This document shows positions 8,733 through 17,657 of a DNA stretch of 53,594 nt, piece after piece. Position 1 is the first letter of the stretch, and every line of letters starts with the position of its first letter. The position numbers and the translations under genes were made by a program. A model generated the notes under the pieces. The model made no database searches and was not told where the DNA came from. It saw nothing but the letters and a program-made list of their open reading frames with translations. This stretch comes from an uncultured Planctomycetaceae bacterium (lineage in GTDB: Bacteria > Planctomycetota > Planctomycetia > Planctomycetales > Planctomycetaceae): NCBI GenBank assembly GCA_937916515.1, contig CALFSX010000075.1, positions 1 through 53,594 of the forward strand. The letters run 5' to 3'.

Positions 8733-9728
8733 ATGAAGAAATTAAACTTATTGCTATTGTTGCTGCCTGCTGTACTGGCTGTTGGTTGCAGCAAAGATGA
8801 TGCGGACGGCAGTGCTGGTTCATCCAGTTCGGCTGCGGTCGTCGCTGCACCGACGGAAGATTCCGCCGAAGCAACAATGCAGTACTTGATGGACGGCATG
8901 AAGGCTGGCCAGCCCGTTGTTGTCTGGAATTCGCTTCCAGAAAATTATCAATCAGACATTAACGGACTTGTGCAGACTTTCGGCACAAACATGGACCCGG
9001 AGACCTGGAAACAATCGATTGGGTTGTTATCCACGGTTCACAAATTGCTGGTTGATAAACAGGACTTCATTTTGAACTATCCCGCTTTGGCGACAAGCGA
9101 AAACGCAGATGCCATGAAGAAGGCAATTCCGCAGATTGCCGGATTCCTGAAGACCATTATTGATGGGAGCAGTGATCTGGAATCGTTGAAAACGTTTGAT
9201 GGCGCAACGTTCTTGTCTACGACTGGCGCGAATCTGGTGAGCCAGTTTGATGCGATTGTAAGCTTAGTTCCCAATCCAACGGGGGCCGTAAATGGTTTGG
9301 CAGCGATCGATTCTGTGAAGATTGAAACCATTGAGTCAACGGATTCAACGGCGACACTGAAGATTACCGGCACGGACAGCAAAGATGATGAGCAAAAATT
9401 CGTCAAAGTGAACGGCAAGTGGCTGCCGGAAAACATGACGAAAGACTGGGACAAAAACGTACAGTCCGCACGTGAAGCATTGGCTCAAATGCCTGAAAAA
9501 ACTGGCGAAATGAAGATGCAGGTAATGATGGCGAGTGGCATGGTGGGCGGCATGTTGGCTCCATTGCAGAGTGCAGAAAATCAGGAACAGTTCAATGCGG
9601 CGTTGGATGGCCTTGCGCAATCGGCGATGGGGATGATGATGGGCGGAATGGGCGGCGGCGCTCCAGCGTCTTTCGGTGCCCCAGCTGAAGATGCACCATC
9701 AGATTCAGGCAGCCAGTTCGGCAACTAA
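8733..9728 (+). CDS. Lipoprotein of unknown function
   Basis: The N-terminus (MKKLNLLLLLLPAVLAVGCSKDD) is a clear lipoprotein signal with the lipobox AVGC, so the mature protein starts at Cys19 and is membrane-anchored outside the cytoplasm. A short Ser/Ala linker follows. The body (~residues 45-290) is mainly helical with no motif I recognise. A segment around SVKIETIESTDSTATLKITG, then DEQKFVKVNGKWLPENM, looks like a small beta domain of the kind seen in secreted proteins with repeated DUF-type folds. The C-terminus is Met/Gly-rich (MMMGGMGGGAP), common in planctomycete secreted proteins. It appears monocistronic and is followed by a good intrinsic terminator at 9897. Confidence 0.75.
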   Translation: MKKLNLLLLLLPAVLAVGCSKDDADGSAGSSSSAAVVAAPTEDSAEATMQYLMDGMKAGQPVVVWNSLPENYQSDINGLVQTFGTNMDPETWKQSIGLLSTVHKLLVDKQDFILNYPALATSENADAMKKAIPQIAGFLKTIIDGSSDLESLKTFDGATFLSTTGANLVSQFDAIVSLVPNPTGAVNGLAAIDSVKIETIESTDSTATLKITGTDSKDDEQKFVKVNGKWLPENMTKDWDKNVQSAREALAQMPEKTGEMKMQVMMASGMVGGMLAPLQSAENQEQFNAALDGLAQSAMGMMMGGMGGGAPASFGAPAEDAPSDSGSQFGN

Positions 9729-9896
9729 GCATCGTTTGAATAGAGGTGTGTTGCTCTTGTGGGCGTAAGAATTTAGTGCTGCGATCCGCTGAAGAGTCGT
9801 TCACTGGTTTCGGCCGGCTGGTTGAAGTGCTCAGCGCTGACGAGATGTCCGGGAGTTTCCGACGAAGTCTGACCAGATATTAGTGTCCATTCAGTG

Positions 9897-9939
9897 GCGG
9901 CGAGGCAAGTCAAACGACGGCCTTGCCGCTTTTTTATTT
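9897..9939 (+). terminator. Intrinsic terminator
   Basis: GCGGCGAGGC (9897-9906) pairs with GCCTTGCCGC (9920-9929), giving a 10-bp stem with one G-U. A run of six T and then ATTT follows. It lies ~170 nt downstream of the lipoprotein gene and upstream of the nrd promoter. Confidence 0.85.
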
Positions 9940-10075
9940 CCACTGGTTTCAGCGGCTGAAGGTCGCCCGAAATCCCCTGGTTTACCAGCCCATTACAAGT
10001 GGCGATGGCGAGCAATTTCTGGATTCTTTAAGGATTTACTGTCCCTGAAATCACTTGTGGGCCGATCTTTCAAAC

Positions 10076-10091
10076 ATACTACATTTAGTGT
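10076..10091 (+). promoter_or_regulatory. Putative NrdR box 1
   Basis: ATACTACATTTAGTGT matches the published NrdR-box consensus ACACTATATATAGTGT at 13 of 16 positions by direct comparison. It touches the first base of the TTGACA box at 10091. NrdR represses ribonucleotide reductase genes when dATP is plentiful. Confidence 0.65.
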
Positions 10092-10118
10092 TGACAGATT
10101 CTTGGAGCCCACTATATT
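10091..10118 (+). promoter_or_regulatory. Putative sigma70-type promoter for nrdA
   Basis: TTGACA at 10091-10096 and TATATT at 10113-10118 are separated by 16 bp. The -35 box is perfect and the -10 differs at one base. Transcription would start near 10125, leaving a leader of ~400 nt before nrdA. Two NrdR-like boxes overlap the two promoter elements, which supports the assignment. Confidence 0.7.
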
Positions 10119-10124
10119 GAGACA
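10109..10124 (+). promoter_or_regulatory. Putative NrdR box 2 (weaker)
   Basis: CCACTATATTGAGACA matches the NrdR consensus at 10 of 16 positions, strongest in the left half. Its start is 33 bp from box 1, about three helical turns, as expected for the paired boxes bound by NrdR. It covers the -10 element. Confidence 0.45.
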
Positions 10125-10526
10125 AGACGCAAGCCGCACGATGTCTGCCAGTTTGGCACCAGAAGCCACAAGGCGTTGTCTCCCAGTCACTTGAGGACAA
10201 TGCAGCAAGGTGGTTTGACACGATCGCTCACGTCTTTATCTTGCCCCCTGCACGGACGCCCTTTTCGACAGGAAGTCGACTCAACATGCCAGCCAATCGG
10301 ATCAAGCTAGGGCAGTTAACTCTTCGGGTTCCACTCGGCCTTTCCGCCGAATCCCCAGACACGCTTTGGTTATCGATGCTGCGCTGCATGTGGTTATTTT
10401 GCGCGACTTTACAAACATGGTTTTTGCTTGGTAAGACAGGCAAGCAGTGTTCATTGTGTTGATGGAACATCTGCGCAAGAAGCGTAGCTTTCACCTGGAC
10501 GAAAGAATTTAGAGGAGAAGCATCGA
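10125..10526 (+). promoter_or_regulatory. Long structured leader of nrdA
   Basis: This ~400-nt stretch has no supported gene. Several hairpins can be drawn by hand: an outer stem GAGACAA (10119-10125) with TTGTCTC (10176-10182) enclosing TGCCA-GTT-TGGCA (10146-10158); TCGAC-AGGAA-GTCGA (10265-10279); TCGGC-CTTTCC-GCCGA (about 10334-10349); and TGTTC / GAACA near 10448-10469. It does not match the cobalamin riboswitch core or any RNA family I can recognise. A ribosome binding site AGAGGAGAAG precedes ATG 10527. Confidence 0.45.
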
Positions 10527-13424
10527 ATGATTCGTGCACAGTCGGAATGGGTTGTCCGTAAACGAGATGGTCGAGTTGCCCCGTTTGATGACGGTTTGGT
10601 TGGTCGAGCAATCGCGAACGCTTTTCGTGCGGAACTGAATCTTGCAGAAGGTCAGCCTCTGGACGCTAAGACCGATCAGGAAATTCGAGAAATCACAGTG
10701 ATGGTTTCTGACGCTGTGGCAGCCGATGCCGCCACAGACAAGGGAACCGACGTTGAGGCGATTCAAGACTCTGTGGAACTGTTGCTGATGAAGCGCGGTC
10801 ACTATCGAGTGGCTCGACGATACATCGTTTACCGAGCAGAGCACCAGAAAATTCGTGCTCTACAAATGGTAGACGGCCCTGAAGACGAGGCTGTCGCTTC
10901 ACTTCCTCGCACCTATGTGAAGCAGGAAGACGGCGTTGCCGTACCGTTTGATGCAAACCGAATTCGTCGTCGCTTTCAGGTGGCTTGCGAAGGTTTACAG
11001 GAATGCAATTCTGAAGAATTACTTCAGGAAGTCATGAAGTCGATCTTCGACGGAATTTCCATCGGAGAAATTTATCGAGCCATGATTTTGGCGGCTCGAT
11101 CTCGCATCGAAAACGATCCCGCTTACGACGTTGTTGCCGCTCGTCTGCTGCGAATGGTCATCGCTAACGAATCACTTGGCAGTGCTCCTGCCAATGGCGA
11201 AGACTTCGATCGCCTGTACCGCAACCAGTTTGAACACTACATCATTGACGGAATCGTCGCTGATCGCCTGACTCCGGAACTGCGTAAGTACGATCTGACA
11301 AGGCTGGCCAACGCATTGCAGCCGAAGAACGACGAACTGTTTAAATATCCAGGCATGCAGGCGGTTTACGACCGTTACCTGCTGCACATTGACGGCCGTC
11401 GCATTGAAATGCCTCAGTATTTCTGGATGCGAGTTGCCATGGGACTGGCAATGAATGAAGCCAATCGCGAAGAACACGCGATTGAATTCTACAATCTATT
11501 GTCCAGCATGCGGTTCACATCCGCGACACCGACGCTGTTCAATTCTGCCACCAACCATCCTCAGCTAAGCTCCTGCTATCTTTCCACTGTCAGCGACAAT
11601 CTGGAGCACATCTTTAAGTGCGTTTCAGACAATGCCAAGCTGAGCAAGTGGGCGGGCGGTTTGGGGAACGACTGGACCAGCATTCGAGCGACAAATTCCT
11701 ACATCAAGGGAACAAACGGTCGCAGCCAGGGTGTTATTCCGTTCTTGAAGGTTGTCAACGATACAGCCGTCGCAGTAAACCAGGGTGGCAAGCGTAAAGG
11801 TGCGGTTTGTTCGTACCTTGAAACCTGGCACATGGATCTGGAAGAATTTCTGGACCTGCGAAAGAACACGGGAGATGACCGTCGTCGTACTCACGACATG
11901 CACACGGCCAACTGGATTCCTGACCTGTTTATGAAGCGAGTTCAGAACGAGCAGGAATGGACGCTGTTCAGCCCTGACGAAGTTCCTGATCTGCATGACC
12001 TGACAGGCAGTGCTTTCGAAGAACGCTATACTCACTACGAACGTCTTGCGGATGAAGGTCGAATTGACCTGTTCCGTCGCATTCCAGCAGTAGAGCTGTG
12101 GCGGAAGATGCTGACTCGCGTGTTCGAAACTGGTCACCCATGGATTACGTGGAAAGACCCGTCGAATATCCGTTCTCCTCAGGATCACTGTGGCGTTGTT
12201 CACAGCAGCAACCTGTGTACGGAAATTCTGCTGAACACATCGCAGTCTGAAACGGCTGTTTGTAACCTGGGTTCTGTCAACCTTCCGCGACATATCGTCG
12301 ATGGTCGACTGGATCTGGAATTGCTGGAAAACACGGTCCGCACCGCCATGCGAATGCTGGACAACGTGATTGACATCAACTTCTACCCTACCGATGAAGC
12401 AAAGCACTCCAACCAGAAGCATCGTCCGGTCGGCCTTGGCCTGATGGGTTTCCAGGATGCTTTGGCCAAGATGAGCTACAGCTATGCCAGCCAGGATGCG
12501 GTTGAATTTGCAGACCGTAGCATGGAAGCCATTTCGTACTTCGCCATTCTGGCGTCCAGCGAATTGGCGGCAGAACGAGGAACCTATTCTTCGTATTCAG
12601 GTTCAAAGTGGGATCGTGGTTTGCTTCCGATCGACACGATCGATATCCTGGAAAAAGAACGCGGTGTGCCAATTGACGTCGATCGTTCGGCTCAGCTGGA
12701 CTGGGAATTTGTTCGCAAAAAAATCGCCGACAGCGGTATGCGTAACAGCAACTGTATGGCAATTGCTCCCACAGCCACGATTTCAACAATCATTGGTGTG
12801 TCTCAGTCGATCGAACCGGTCTACAAGCATTTGTATGTAAAGAGCAATCTGTCTGGCGAGTTCACTCATGTGAATACGCTGCTGGTCAGTGAGCTGAAAG
12901 AACGCGGCCTGTGGGACGCAGATATGCTTAACGACCTGAAGTATTACGATGGAACTCTGACTGAGATCGATCGAATTCCTGCAGACGTTAAAGCTCGCTT
13001 CCTCACTTCGTTTGAAGTTGATCCCAAGTGGATTATTGAATGTGCGGCTCGTCGCCAGAAATGGATCGACATGGGCCAGTCTTTAAATCTGTACATGTGC
13101 GAACCAAGCGGCCGCAAGCTGCACGACATGTACATGCTGGCATGGTTGAAAGGCTTGAAGACCACTTACTACCTGCGAACGTTGGCCGCAACGCAGGTAG
13201 AAAAGTCAACCGTCGACGTGAACAAGTACGGCGTTCAGCCTCGCTGGATGAAAAACAAGAGTGCCTCAGACGACATTCATGTTGCTCGCGAAATCGTCAG
13301 CGATGGGCTTCGTACAGACACTGCTGATGCTGATCGAAATGCTCCTCATGTTGTGCCCGTCACAGACATGACGAACGTTAAGGCCTGTAGTCTGGACGAC
13401 CCGGATTGCGAAGCCTGTCAATAA
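10527..13424 (+). CDS. nrdA: Ribonucleoside-diphosphate reductase, class I alpha subunit
   Basis: The large subunit of aerobic ribonucleotide reductase reduces NDPs to dNDPs in the cytoplasm. The 965-residue protein starts with two tandem ATP-cone regulatory domains (about residues 7-105, [14 protein letters not shown], and 127-215, [21 protein letters not shown]). The catalytic barrel contains the redox pair Cys350 (LSSCYLSTV) and Cys579 ([13 protein letters not shown]), the thiyl-radical Cys564 with Asn562 and Glu566 in NLCTE, and the phosphate-binding segment [11 protein letters not shown]. The C-terminal shuttle cysteines are Cys961 and Cys964 (DCEACQ). All key residues are present. A good ribosome binding site precedes it. 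Its partner nrdB follows after 256 bp. The double ATP cone implies strong allosteric control by dATP, in line with the NrdR-like boxes upstream. Confidence 0.97.
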   Translation: MIRAQSEWVVRKRDGRVAPFDDGLVGRAIANAFRAELNLAEGQPLDAKTDQEIREITVMVSDAVAADAATDKGTDVEAIQDSVELLLMKRGHYRVARRYIVYRAEHQKIRALQMVDGPEDEAVASLPRTYVKQEDGVAVPFDANRIRRRFQVACEGLQECNSEELLQEVMKSIFDGISIGEIYRAMILAARSRIENDPAYDVVAARLLRMVIANESLGSAPANGEDFDRLYRNQFEHYIIDGIVADRLTPELRKYDLTRLANALQPKNDELFKYPGMQAVYDRYLLHIDGRRIEMPQYFWMRVAMGLAMNEANREEHAIEFYNLLSSMRFTSATPTLFNSATNHPQLSSCYLSTVSDNLEHIFKCVSDNAKLSKWAGGLGNDWTSIRATNSYIKGTNGRSQGVIPFLKVVNDTAVAVNQGGKRKGAVCSYLETWHMDLEEFLDLRKNTGDDRRRTHDMHTANWIPDLFMKRVQNEQEWTLFSPDEVPDLHDLTGSAFEERYTHYERLADEGRIDLFRRIPAVELWRKMLTRVFETGHPWITWKDPSNIRSPQDHCGVVHSSNLCTEILLNTSQSETAVCNLGSVNLPRHIVDGRLDLELLENTVRTAMRMLDNVIDINFYPTDEAKHSNQKHRPVGLGLMGFQDALAKMSYSYASQDAVEFADRSMEAISYFAILASSELAAERGTYSSYSGSKWDRGLLPIDTIDILEKERGVPIDVDRSAQLDWEFVRKKIADSGMRNSNCMAIAPTATISTIIGVSQSIEPVYKHLYVKSNLSGEFTHVNTLLVSELKERGLWDADMLNDLKYYDGTLTEIDRIPADVKARFLTSFEVDPKWIIECAARRQKWIDMGQSLNLYMCEPSGRKLHDMYMLAWLKGLKTTYYLRTLAATQVEKSTVDVNKYGVQPRWMKNKSASDDIHVAREIVSDGLRTDTADADRNAPHVVPVTDMTNVKACSLDDPDCEACQ

Positions 13425-13485
13425 CAGGCGTTTGCCCTGAAAGGCCTTCGCCGTAACGGGCATGTGTTAATGAGCAAGCTTTGAT

Positions 13486-13505
13486 TCCCGGACTGCGGTC
13501 CGGGA
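13486..13505 (+). terminator. Hairpin after nrdA
   Basis: TCCCGGAC-TGCG-GTCCGGGA is a perfect 8-bp stem with a 4-nt loop, 60 nt after the nrdA stop. No T-run follows directly, so it may stabilise the nrdA transcript or cause partial termination before nrdB. Confidence 0.55.
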
Positions 13506-13575
13506 GTCGGCTTTGTTCGCCAACAGCCGATCCGATCGATCAACTCAACGGCATCGGAAAATCGTGCAACCAGTT

Positions 13576-13621
13576 TTCACTTTGTGGTCATTGGATAATT
13601 CAATGGCATGTCTAAAGTGAA
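13576..13621 (+). promoter_or_regulatory. Nested inverted repeat upstream of nrdB
   Basis: TTCACTTT (13576-13583) is matched by AAAGTGAA (13614-13621), and inside it CATTG (13589-13593) is matched by CAATG (13601-13605). It sits 60 nt before nrdB. It could be an RNA hairpin or an operator; no known box fits. Confidence 0.45.
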
Positions 13622-13680
13622 TCAAACTGTAACAATACCTCTCAAGCCAATTCACTACCATAACCACAAGGATGAAGATT

Positions 13681-14751
13681 ATGTCTACTCCAACTGCAAT
13701 CCCTGCCACCGAAGAAGAACTTTTGGTAGGTGCAGATGGTCGCTTTAAGGCCACTGAAAAGCGACTCATCAATTGTGCTCAGGTTGACGTTAATCAATTA
13801 ATGCCCATCAAGTACAACTGGGCGTGGGAACATTACCTCAACGGTTGCGCTAATCATTGGATGCCAACCGAAGTCCCCATGAATCGCGACGTCGAAATCT
13901 GGCGTTCCAACAAGCTGACCGACGACGAACGTCTGGTCATCATGAGAAACCTTGGTTTCTTTTCAACCGCTGAATCTCTGGTTGGCAACAACCTGGTACT
14001 GGCAATCTTCAAGCACGTCACCAACGCCGAATGTCGTCAGTATCTTCTGCGTCAGGCGTTCGAAGAAGCGGTTCACAGTCACACGTTTCTGTACATCGTG
14101 GAAAGCCTGGGACTGAACGAAAGCGAAATCTTCAACATGTATCGTGAGATCCCCACGATCGCGAAGAAAGACGCTTTCGAAATGGAACTCACTGCCGAAG
14201 TTCTTGATCCGGATTTCACCACCGACACCTTTGAAGGTCAGCAGGCATTCCTGAAGAACCTGATCGGTTACTACGTGATCATGGAAGGCGTGTTCTTCTA
14301 TAGTGGTTTTGTGATGATGTTGTCGTTCCACCGCCGCAACCTGATGTGCGGAATTGGTGAGCAGGTTCAGTACATTCTGCGTGATGAAACAATTCACCTG
14401 AACTTCGGCGTAGACCTGATTAACGGCATCAAGGCTGAAAATCCTGACCTGTGGACTCCCGAATTCCAGCAGCAGATGATCGATCGCATCAAGGTTGCTG
14501 TTGAGCTGGAAGTGGAATACGCAGAATCCTGCCTTCCACGCGGCGTACTGGGCCTGAATGCAGAACTGTTCCGTGACTATGTTCAGCACGTTGCCGATCG
14601 CCGACTGGAACGAATCGGTTTGCCGATTCAATACGGTTCTTCCAATCCATTTTCATGGATGAGCGAAACGATCGATCTGGGCAAAGAAAAGAACTTCTTT
14701 GAAACTCGAGTTACTGAATACCAAACCGGTGGAGCACTAAGCTGGGACTAG
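13681..14751 (+). CDS. nrdB: Ribonucleoside-diphosphate reductase beta subunit, class Ic type (Phe at radical site)
   Basis: This subunit houses the metal cofactor that starts catalysis in NrdA. I chose ATG 13681 because AAGGA at 13668-13672 is then spaced correctly; the ATG at 13672 overlaps that site. The protein has 356 residues. Metal ligands are Glu98 ([10 protein letters not shown]), Glu129 and His132 (EEAVHSH), Glu202 ([11 protein letters not shown]), Glu236 and His239 (RDETIHL). The position of the tyrosyl radical of ordinary NrdB is Phe136 (HSHTFLY), and the first ligand is Glu rather than Asp. Both features, and the overall sequence, match the Chlamydia trachomatis class Ic protein, which uses a Mn/Fe cofactor in place of a tyrosyl radical. 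It is in tandem with nrdA. Confidence 0.96.
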   Translation: MSTPTAIPATEEELLVGADGRFKATEKRLINCAQVDVNQLMPIKYNWAWEHYLNGCANHWMPTEVPMNRDVEIWRSNKLTDDERLVIMRNLGFFSTAESLVGNNLVLAIFKHVTNAECRQYLLRQAFEEAVHSHTFLYIVESLGLNESEIFNMYREIPTIAKKDAFEMELTAEVLDPDFTTDTFEGQQAFLKNLIGYYVIMEGVFFYSGFVMMLSFHRRNLMCGIGEQVQYILRDETIHLNFGVDLINGIKAENPDLWTPEFQQQMIDRIKVAVELEVEYAESCLPRGVLGLNAELFRDYVQHVADRRLERIGLPIQYGSSNPFSWMSETIDLGKEKNFFETRVTEYQTGGALSWD

Positions 14752-15154
14752 TTCAGCCTGAACACTGATTTGAAACGTGATCGCAAAAGAGCACTCAGGG
14801 ATTTCCTTGAGTGCTCTTTCTTTTTGAACGGTCGGAAATTCGGCTGACATTTCAACCCAGGTTGAAATCGTTCAACTGCAACAGCAAACGGTGCTTCCCG
14901 ATTCTTACCATCTGTGCGAAAAGTTTCGAGTTCACTCGACCGCGCGTCGTCGTGAACGCAGAATGCCGTTTTGCCTCAAACTGGGTGTGCTCACCGAATT
15001 CGGTTTTCAGATCTGGGGTGGCCGAGTTTGCACTGAGCTTGCGAATGAACCCCGGGGTTTCGCTCATACCTCGCTCCAACCACGGACACCCTTTCAGATT
15101 TACAACCATTTATGACTGCACCCCCAACAGTTTCGGCGGTGTTGGACCGTAAAA
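14752..15154. other. Intergenic region after nrdB
   Basis: Apart from the terminator at 14786-14825 I see no gene or clear motif. Short frames here lack ribosome binding sites. Confidence 0.5.
14786..14825 (+). terminator. Intrinsic terminator of the nrd genes
   Basis: AAAGAGCACTCAGGG pairs with CCTTGAGTGCTCTTT across the loop ATTT, giving a 15-bp stem with one G-U. It is followed by CTTTTT. This is a textbook Rho-independent terminator 35 nt after nrdB. Confidence 0.95.
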
Positions 15155-16135
15155 ATGCAGCGAATAAAAGTCATTGATTCTCATACAGGTGGCGAACCGA
15201 CTCGCGTCATTATCGATGGCGGTCCGGATCTAGGCAGCGGCAGCATGCGAGAGCGGCTGAATCGATTTCAGGCAGAGTTCGACAATATTCGGTCTGGCGT
15301 CATTCTGGAACCACGTGGGTCCGATGTGCTTGTTGGCGGAATTCTGTGCAAGCCCGTCGATCCCACCTGTGTTGCGGGCATCATCTTTTTCAACAACACC
15401 GGCTACCTGCATATGTGTGGCCACGGGACAATTGGTTTTGTTGTCACGCTGGCTCACATGGGAGTCATTTCGCCCGGCCTTCATCGTATTGAAACGCCGG
15501 TGGGAATTGTGACGGCTGAACTTCTGGACGATCATCGAGTTTCTGTGCAGAACGTACCTTCGTTCCGGACTCAAAAAGCCGTAACAGTAGAAGTGCCTGG
15601 TTACGGTTCGGTTTCCGGCGACGTTGCCTGGGGAGGCAACTGGTTCTTTCTGATCGCCGATCACGGTCAGGAACTTACGCTAGCCAACTGTCGCCAGCTG
15701 ACCGACTTCACGGACGCAGTTCGAGCTGCTCTGGAATCCAACGGAATCACCGGCACCGACGGCGGACTGATTGATCACATAGAACTATTTTCACCACCCA
15801 ACGATCCTTCGGTTGCAGACAGTACAAACTTTGTACTGTGCCCCGGTTCTGCCTACGACCGTTCACCATGTGGCACCGGAACCAGCGCAAAGTTGGCGTG
15901 TCTGGCGGCTGACGGGAAGTTGCAGCCTGGCCAAACCTGGCGACAGGGCAGCATCATTGGCAGCGTCTTTGAAGGTCGCTTTGAAGTGGCCAGCGAAGAA
16001 ATTGCCCGTACAACTGAATACGCCACAACAGACGTCGTGGTTATTCCGACAGTCACCGGATCAGCCTGGATCACCGCTGAAACCGAACTCATCCTGCATC
16101 CCACAGACCCGTTTCGCGCGGGAATTACAATATGA
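15155..16135 (+). CDS. 4-hydroxyproline 2-epimerase (proline racemase family)
   Basis: The protein has 326 residues of the proline racemase fold. It carries the two catalytic cysteines, Cys88 (HMCGHGTIG) and Cys239 ([11 protein letters not shown]). Two Cys residues mark racemase/epimerase activity, whereas the trans-3-hydroxyproline dehydratases of this family have Thr or Ser at one site. Together with the D-amino-acid dehydrogenase that overlaps its end by 4 nt, the best assignment is the epimerase that converts trans-4-hydroxy-L-proline to cis-4-hydroxy-D-proline in the cytoplasm, the first step of hydroxyproline breakdown. Proline racemase proper cannot be excluded from sequence alone. The later pathway genes (deaminase and semialdehyde dehydrogenase) are not in this window. 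Confidence 0.85.
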   Translation: MQRIKVIDSHTGGEPTRVIIDGGPDLGSGSMRERLNRFQAEFDNIRSGVILEPRGSDVLVGGILCKPVDPTCVAGIIFFNNTGYLHMCGHGTIGFVVTLAHMGVISPGLHRIETPVGIVTAELLDDHRVSVQNVPSFRTQKAVTVEVPGYGSVSGDVAWGGNWFFLIADHGQELTLANCRQLTDFTDAVRAALESNGITGTDGGLIDHIELFSPPNDPSVADSTNFVLCPGSAYDRSPCGTGTSAKLACLAADGKLQPGQTWRQGSIIGSVFEGRFEVASEEIARTTEYATTDVVVIPTVTGSAWITAETELILHPTDPFRAGITI

Positions 16136-17382
16136 GCACCTCTGAAAAACATACGTTGATTGTTGGCGGTGGAGTTATCGGTGCATTCTGCGCGTGGTAT
16201 CTTACCAAAGCAGGGCGGAAGGTGACCATTGTTGACAGGCAGCAATTCGGTTCCGGATGCTCTCACGGAAACTGTGGTTACGTGTCACCCAGCCATGTTC
16301 TGCCGTTGCCCAGGCCGGGGCAACTGCTGATTGGCATGAAGGGCATGCTCGAACGCAATGGAGCATTGAAAATCCGTCCCGGATTGAACCTGTCACTCTG
16401 GGGTTGGTTGCTGAAGTTCGCCGGACGCTGCAACCACAAAGACATGATGCAGGCCGGGGCGGCCAGAAATGCGATTCTGGAATCGTCGCGAACCTTGTAT
16501 CAACAGGTCATCGAAGCAGAAAATCTGAACGTCGAATGGAAGACTGACGGATTGTTGTTCGTCTTCAAAGATAAAAAGCATTTCGAACACTTCGGCGAAT
16601 CAGATTCCTTAGTCAGCAAGCATTTTGGAGTTTCCGCCGACCCCATTGATGGAGCTCAACTGGCTGAAATGGAACCGGCTTTAAAGCCCGGCATGGCAGG
16701 TGCATGGCACTATAAGAACGATGCTCATTTGCGGCCCGACCGGTTGATGTCTGAACTGCATAACAGGTTGCTTGCGGCCGGTGTGGAAATTATTCCCAAC
16801 CAGCAGGTAACTGGCTTCATTCAGCACAGTGGCAAAGTGACCGGCGTGCGAACTGTTGGCGGTGATATCACGGCAGATGAATTCGTGGTCGCCACCGGAC
16901 CGCTCACGCCAATGTTGAACAAAGAACTGGGATGTCGTATTCCCATTCAACCGGGCAAGGGGTATTCAATCACGATGCCCCGGCCCAAAATCTGTCCGAA
17001 GTTCCCGATGCTGCTTGAAGAAGCTCATGTTGGCATCACGCCGTTCGATAGTGGCTACCGAATCGGCAGCACAATGGAACTGGCGGGATACAACACGGAA
17101 CTCAGTCCTGAGCGACTGAAGTACTTGCGTGACGGAGCAACCCAGTATTTGCACGAACCCACTGCGGAACCCGTGCAGGAAGAATGGTATGGCTGGCGTC
17201 CAATGACATGGGACGGCCTGCCGTACATTGACCGCACACCGAAGTTCGAAAACGTCTGGGTGGCGGCTGGTCACAACATGCTGGGACTTAGTATGGGCAC
17301 CGCCACTGGCAAGCTCATCAGCGAACTGATGACCAGCCAGCGTCCTCATATCGATCCCAAGCCATTCAGGATTGGTAGATAG
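16132..17382 (+). CDS. FAD-dependent D-amino-acid dehydrogenase, probably cis-4-hydroxy-D-proline dehydrogenase
   Basis: This is a DadA/glycine-oxidase-type flavoenzyme of 416 residues. The FAD-binding Rossmann motif GGGVIG is at about residues 12-17, with the acidic end of the second strand at TIVDR. A second FAD segment lies near the C-terminus ([19 protein letters not shown]). The [17 protein letters not shown] stretch is typical of amine oxidases of the DAO superfamily. The ATGA overlap with the epimerase gene indicates one translationally coupled operon. The expected reaction is oxidation of cis-4-hydroxy-D-proline to pyrroline-4-hydroxy-2-carboxylate, probably feeding electrons to the respiratory chain. 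Family is sure; substrate is inferred from the neighbour. Confidence 0.85.
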   Translation: MSTSEKHTLIVGGGVIGAFCAWYLTKAGRKVTIVDRQQFGSGCSHGNCGYVSPSHVLPLPRPGQLLIGMKGMLERNGALKIRPGLNLSLWGWLLKFAGRCNHKDMMQAGAARNAILESSRTLYQQVIEAENLNVEWKTDGLLFVFKDKKHFEHFGESDSLVSKHFGVSADPIDGAQLAEMEPALKPGMAGAWHYKNDAHLRPDRLMSELHNRLLAAGVEIIPNQQVTGFIQHSGKVTGVRTVGGDITADEFVVATGPLTPMLNKELGCRIPIQPGKGYSITMPRPKICPKFPMLLEEAHVGITPFDSGYRIGSTMELAGYNTELSPERLKYLRDGATQYLHEPTAEPVQEEWYGWRPMTWDGLPYIDRTPKFENVWVAAGHNMLGLSMGTATGKLISELMTSQRPHIDPKPFRIGR

Positions 17383-17411
17383 CCATTCGCCAGTCGCTGG
17401 CAGAATTTCTG

Positions 17412-17435
17412 CGGCGGTACATTTTTACACCGCCG
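17412..17435. terminator. Hairpin between convergent genes
   Basis: CGGCGGT-ACATTTTTAC-ACCGCCG is a 7-bp stem with a T-rich loop, 30 nt past the dehydrogenase stop. It may end transcription from the plus strand. No T-run follows. Confidence 0.4.
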
Positions 17436-17657
17436 TGAATCAATTGCCTGCAGTGCTTCGATTCGTCGAATCGATTTCGATTTATGGACGCTCACGCAAT
17501 AGAAAATCTGGCACATTGAAACGCGGCAGGTAACGGAGTTCGATGACAAGTGACCGCAGGTCCATATAGATGTTGAGCCTCAGTGTGTTAGGACGCACAA
17601 GCGTGCTTCCTGACAGCGATAGGCGACGAACCTGGTCCACAACCAAACGGCGATTCT

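Noticed and set aside
10125-10526. Cobalamin riboswitch in the nrdA leader
   Set aside because: The conserved core is not present. Class I reductases do not use cobalamin, so it is also not expected.
11625-12422. 265-codon open frame antisense to nrdA
   Set aside because: It overlaps the catalytic region of nrdA completely and matches no family.
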